Source: Acidilobus sp. 7A
GTDB lineage: Archaea; Thermoproteota; Thermoprotei_A; Sulfolobales; Acidilobaceae
Reading direction: 5' to 3'
NCBI RefSeq assembly: GCF_003431325.1
Contig: NZ_CP010515.1
Location: 930,001-994,000 of the forward strand
DNA: 64,000 nt
Shown here piece after piece: positions 61,906 through 64,000 of the stretch; the stretch's first letter is position 1, and each line of letters starts with the position of its first letter. Position numbers and translations under genes: made by a program. The notes under the pieces are model-generated. The model saw only the letters and a list, made by a program, of their open reading frames with translations. It had not been told where the DNA came from and ran no database searches.

Positions 61906-63299
61906 CTACTTCCTTCCAGTCATGTTGACCCTGACGCCGTTGACCTCAGTTATGTAATGCTTCAGCTTGGAGTTCAGCAGGGGCCAGGGAGACGTCCTTT
62001 GACGCCTTGCCCCAGGCAAGCGCTAAGGAGGCCATGTCTGACGCGATCCTTGCATCAAACGTGAGCCCTCTGGCCTTAGCGCTGGCCTCCTCAACCATCA
62101 CGGCCGAGACGTTGGCCTCTGAGGCAAGCGACGTCAGGAGGGCCGCGGCGACCCTCCCTATCGAGTCCCCCTTCATGACGCCGCTGCCGCTCGTGCCCGC
62201 CGCTATCACCAGGTCGCTCTCATAGGGCTCGTACACTATTGGCAGTCCGTCAAAGCTCATGTCGTAATGTTCGGCCCACGCGGCGTCAGGGTACCTGAGC
62301 TGGAACTGGGGCAGGTAAGTGCCCAGGACCGGGATTATGCCGTATGTATAGAACCTCTCCTCAGGCTGCGAGCTCTCCTCCAGCGCGAACGGCCTGCCCA
62401 GCTCGTCAGACATGCCGACCCAGAAGGTGTTCTCAAGGGGGTTAGGCCTCACGTAGACCCCTTCGGGAGGATTGTAAAGGGCATGACGCCAAGGTCGTTG
62501 AGGCCGCTAGCCCTCAGCAGGGAGCCCAGCTGTCCCTCGGCCTTAATTACGAACAGCTGCCTCTTCTTGGGCCTGCTGAAGGAGTCGAGCCCCACGGGGT
62601 TCAGCAGCCCGGGGCTCCAGGCCCCGAGGGCTGACACAACCTTCTTACGGGCCTCCACCTCCCTGCCGTCCGCAAGCCTGATGCCCCTGACCCTTAGGTC
62701 CTCCCATGGGAACGGCTCCCCCTCTATCCCCAGGGGGCTCCTCGGCCAGACCACGAACTCCCTGACCCTGGCCCCTAACGCGAACTCGACGCCCATCGAC
62801 TTAAGCTTAAGGTAATAATAGTCAACGAGCTTCTCTACATCTAAAACGCCGGCCTCCCTGAAGAGGTAACCGCCCTCAACGTCGCTTACGCCCAGCATCT
62901 CGGCCTCCTCTGACCCGCTGAGAGAAACCCTCATGTCGAGCGACTTCTCAAGCCTGTCCTGGCTTACCTCCTCAACCTCGACCCCCTCGCTCGCCGCGAC
63001 CTTCACCTCCTCTTGATCGTCGACTTAGTCCTGCCGTCAACTACGAAGAGGTAGCCCACCTTCAGGGCCGCCAAGTTAAGGCCCTCCGACTGAACCTCGA
63101 GGTAGAAACTTATGGCGCCCTTCGCCAGCCTGAGGTTAGTCCTGTTCGTGAAGGCCGCGGCGCTCTTGGCCGTGTCGCCAGCGCCCACGCTGTCCTCCTT
63201 GTCTATCACAAGCACCGTGGAGCCAGGGTCCATCTGCTTTATGTGATAGGCTGTGGCCAGGCCAACTATGCCAGCGCCAACCACCATGTAGTCGTACAT
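61906..63299 (-). pseudogene. FAD-dependent oxidoreductase (DAO family) broken in three frames
   Basis: The N-terminal frame (ATG 63299) has the FAD fold MYDYMVVGAGIVGLATAYHI with the GxGxxG motif and DSVGAGDTAKSAAAF. It stops at 63003 after KSTIKRR; one base over, VDDQEEVKVAASEGVEVEEV continues through DVEGGYLFREAGVLDVEKLV and VSALGAWSPGLLNPVGLDSF to 62449. A second slip there leads to VRPNPLENTFWVGMSDELGR and YESDLVIAAGTSGSGVMKGD with SIGRVAAAL, the final FAD contact. Together they make one enzyme of about 440 residues like sarcosine/proline-type dehydrogenases. The exact 3' end (61946 or 61906) depends on a further possible slip. Two indels make it non-functional unless they are sequencing errors. 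Confidence 0.8.
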
Positions 63300-63473
63300 G
63301 GCGCCTCTCAGACATACGAGGCCAGGGAGCTCATTATAGGTTCTATAAAGCGTCTCTAATACTGCAATAACTAATAATCGTTGTTTAAAGTCTTCCTGGC
63401 ATTACTGAATTTACAAAGGTAGACCGGAAAAAATAAAACTCTTAGAAGATGTTATGTAGGCCGGCGCTACTAC

Positions 63474-63896
63474 ATGAGCGCAGTCGAGTTTCCTAGCAAA
63501 GAGTGGGCAGAAATTTTCTGCAAGAAAATAAACGAAAATTCTAATTATAAAAACGCCGCCAGGGGTTGGGAATGGCCCTTAGTGTTTAAAGTGACCCAGC
63601 TGCCAGACGATTTACTAAGGAAATACCCGAGCGGGAACATAGGGATAAAGGCAAACTTATCTGAAGGCCAGTGCTATGGCGTCGAATTTTACGAAGACGC
63701 TAGCAAAGCCACGGCGGATTTTATATTATCGGCCTCCTTTGAGAGCTGGATGAAAATATTAAGAGGTGAACTAAACCCTGTCACCGCTATCCTGCAAGGG
63801 AAATTAAAGTTGGAGAAAGGGTCTATGACGACCCTTATGAGATTCACTACGGCTGCCGTTGAGCTGGTGAAGTCGGCACAGGAGGCGTCAAAATAA
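63474..63896 (+). CDS. SCP2 sterol-carrier-domain protein
   Basis: A 140-residue stand-alone SCP2 domain. The C-terminal half has the family pattern: VEFYEDASKATADFILSASF with ESWMKILRGELNPVTAILQG and KLKLEKGSMTTLMRFTTAA. Such domains bind hydrophobic molecules (lipids, acyl chains, alkyl compounds) and in archaea stand near acyl-CoA or alcohol-metabolising genes. ATG 63474 follows a TATA-like AAAAATAAAACT at about 63428-63439. Its codon use is more AT-rich than most of the window. It is convergent with an iron alcohol dehydrogenase gene. Confidence 0.8.
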   Translation: MSAVEFPSKEWAEIFCKKINENSNYKNAARGWEWPLVFKVTQLPDDLLRKYPSGNIGIKANLSEGQCYGVEFYEDASKATADFILSASFESWMKILRGELNPVTAILQGKLKLEKGSMTTLMRFTTAAVELVKSAQEASK

Positions 63897-63898
63897 TT

Positions 63899-64000
63899 TT
63901 AATAAATTTTATTTAATATGTTTTTTATATCCTCGTAGCTTGCTGGCCTTGGGTTAAACGGCAGGTCTGCGTCCTTTAACGCCAGTTCCACTATATCATC
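63899..64000 (-). CDS. C-terminus of an iron-containing alcohol dehydrogenase family protein (partial)
   Basis: The minus strand, cut by the window edge, reads DDIVELALKDADLPFNPRPA and then SYEDIKNILNKIY with a stop at 63899. The D-x-x-x-x-NPR segment followed by a short helix is the typical end of Fe-ADH/maleylacetate-reductase family enzymes (NPRxxTxEDIxxL). Only about 33 codons lie in the window, so the assignment rests on this motif. The AT-rich sequence between it and the SCP2 gene would end both transcripts. Confidence 0.55.
   Translation of the reverse strand, partial: DDIVELALKDADLPFNPRPASYEDIKNILNKIY

Overview
This is a GC-rich archaeal chromosome segment from a thermophilic Thermoproteota (Crenarchaeota), most likely an Acidilobus-like thermoacidophile; the lineage is an inference. 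The grounds are heavy AGG/AGA arginine and ATA isoleucine use, TATA boxes about 25-35 nt ahead of weakly led or leaderless starts, pyrimidine-rich terminators, sequon-rich secreted proteins with Thr-rich linkers, a class III (pilin-type) signal peptide, a KaiC-like ATPase, a two-domain MMPL exporter and no bacterial-type promoters.

Layout. 1-13.4 kb: the end of glmS, an orphan sugar-type ABC binding protein, a 5-formyl-THF cyclo-ligase-like gene, several decayed genes, a large MMPL/RND permease and a pilin-like protein. 13.8-24.9 kb: an AT-richer radical SAM/SPASM gene, two MFS exporters divergent from a TetR regulator across a clear operator, an amino-acid permease with palindromes ahead of its promoter, and a UbiA prenyltransferase translationally coupled to a second radical SAM/SPASM enzyme. 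25-39.6 kb: an accessory, defence-like island with a RelE-type toxin coupled to an unusual 210-residue partner, a broken AAA ATPase behind a perfect inverted repeat, a PD-(D/E)XK protein, AT-rich membrane proteins of unknown function, a two-gene McrBC-like restriction system, an AT-rich helical protein, a TnpB remnant and matched palindromes. 39.9-50 kb: a MscS channel, a complete branched-chain-amino-acid-type ABC transporter (ATPases, permeases and binding protein in three transcription units), a b6-like cytochrome b, a KaiC-like gene and a metallophosphoesterase. 50-64 kb: broken MFS genes, a cofactor-dependent phosphoglycerate mutase, a large secreted protein, TenA, a fused HEPN-MNT toxin/antitoxin-like protein, a decayed tRNA-Met, an E1-like remnant, threonine synthase, broken aldehyde:ferredoxin oxidoreductase and FAD-oxidoreductase genes, an SCP2 protein and the end of an iron alcohol dehydrogenase.

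Two themes run through the window. First, at least nine genes are readable only by joining two or three frames (ABC permease, AAA ATPase, small membrane protein, KaiC-like, MFS at 50.6 kb, MFS at 55.3 kb, secreted protein, FAD oxidoreductase, AOR), so either the assembly carries indel errors or the genome is decaying; raw reads would decide. Second, short dispersed repeats and palindromes recur: an element at 18.9-19.15 kb whose two halves reappear separately at 46.0 and 50.1 kb, a 22-bp palindrome at 27.66 and 37.18 kb, and a pair of 16-bp palindromes at 39.6-39.8 kb.

The best candidates for something little described are the RelE partner gene, the single-chain HEPN-MNT protein, the McrBC-like pair with its unusual N-terminal domain and neighbouring AT-rich membrane genes, the UbiA/radical SAM pair and the composite dispersed repeat.
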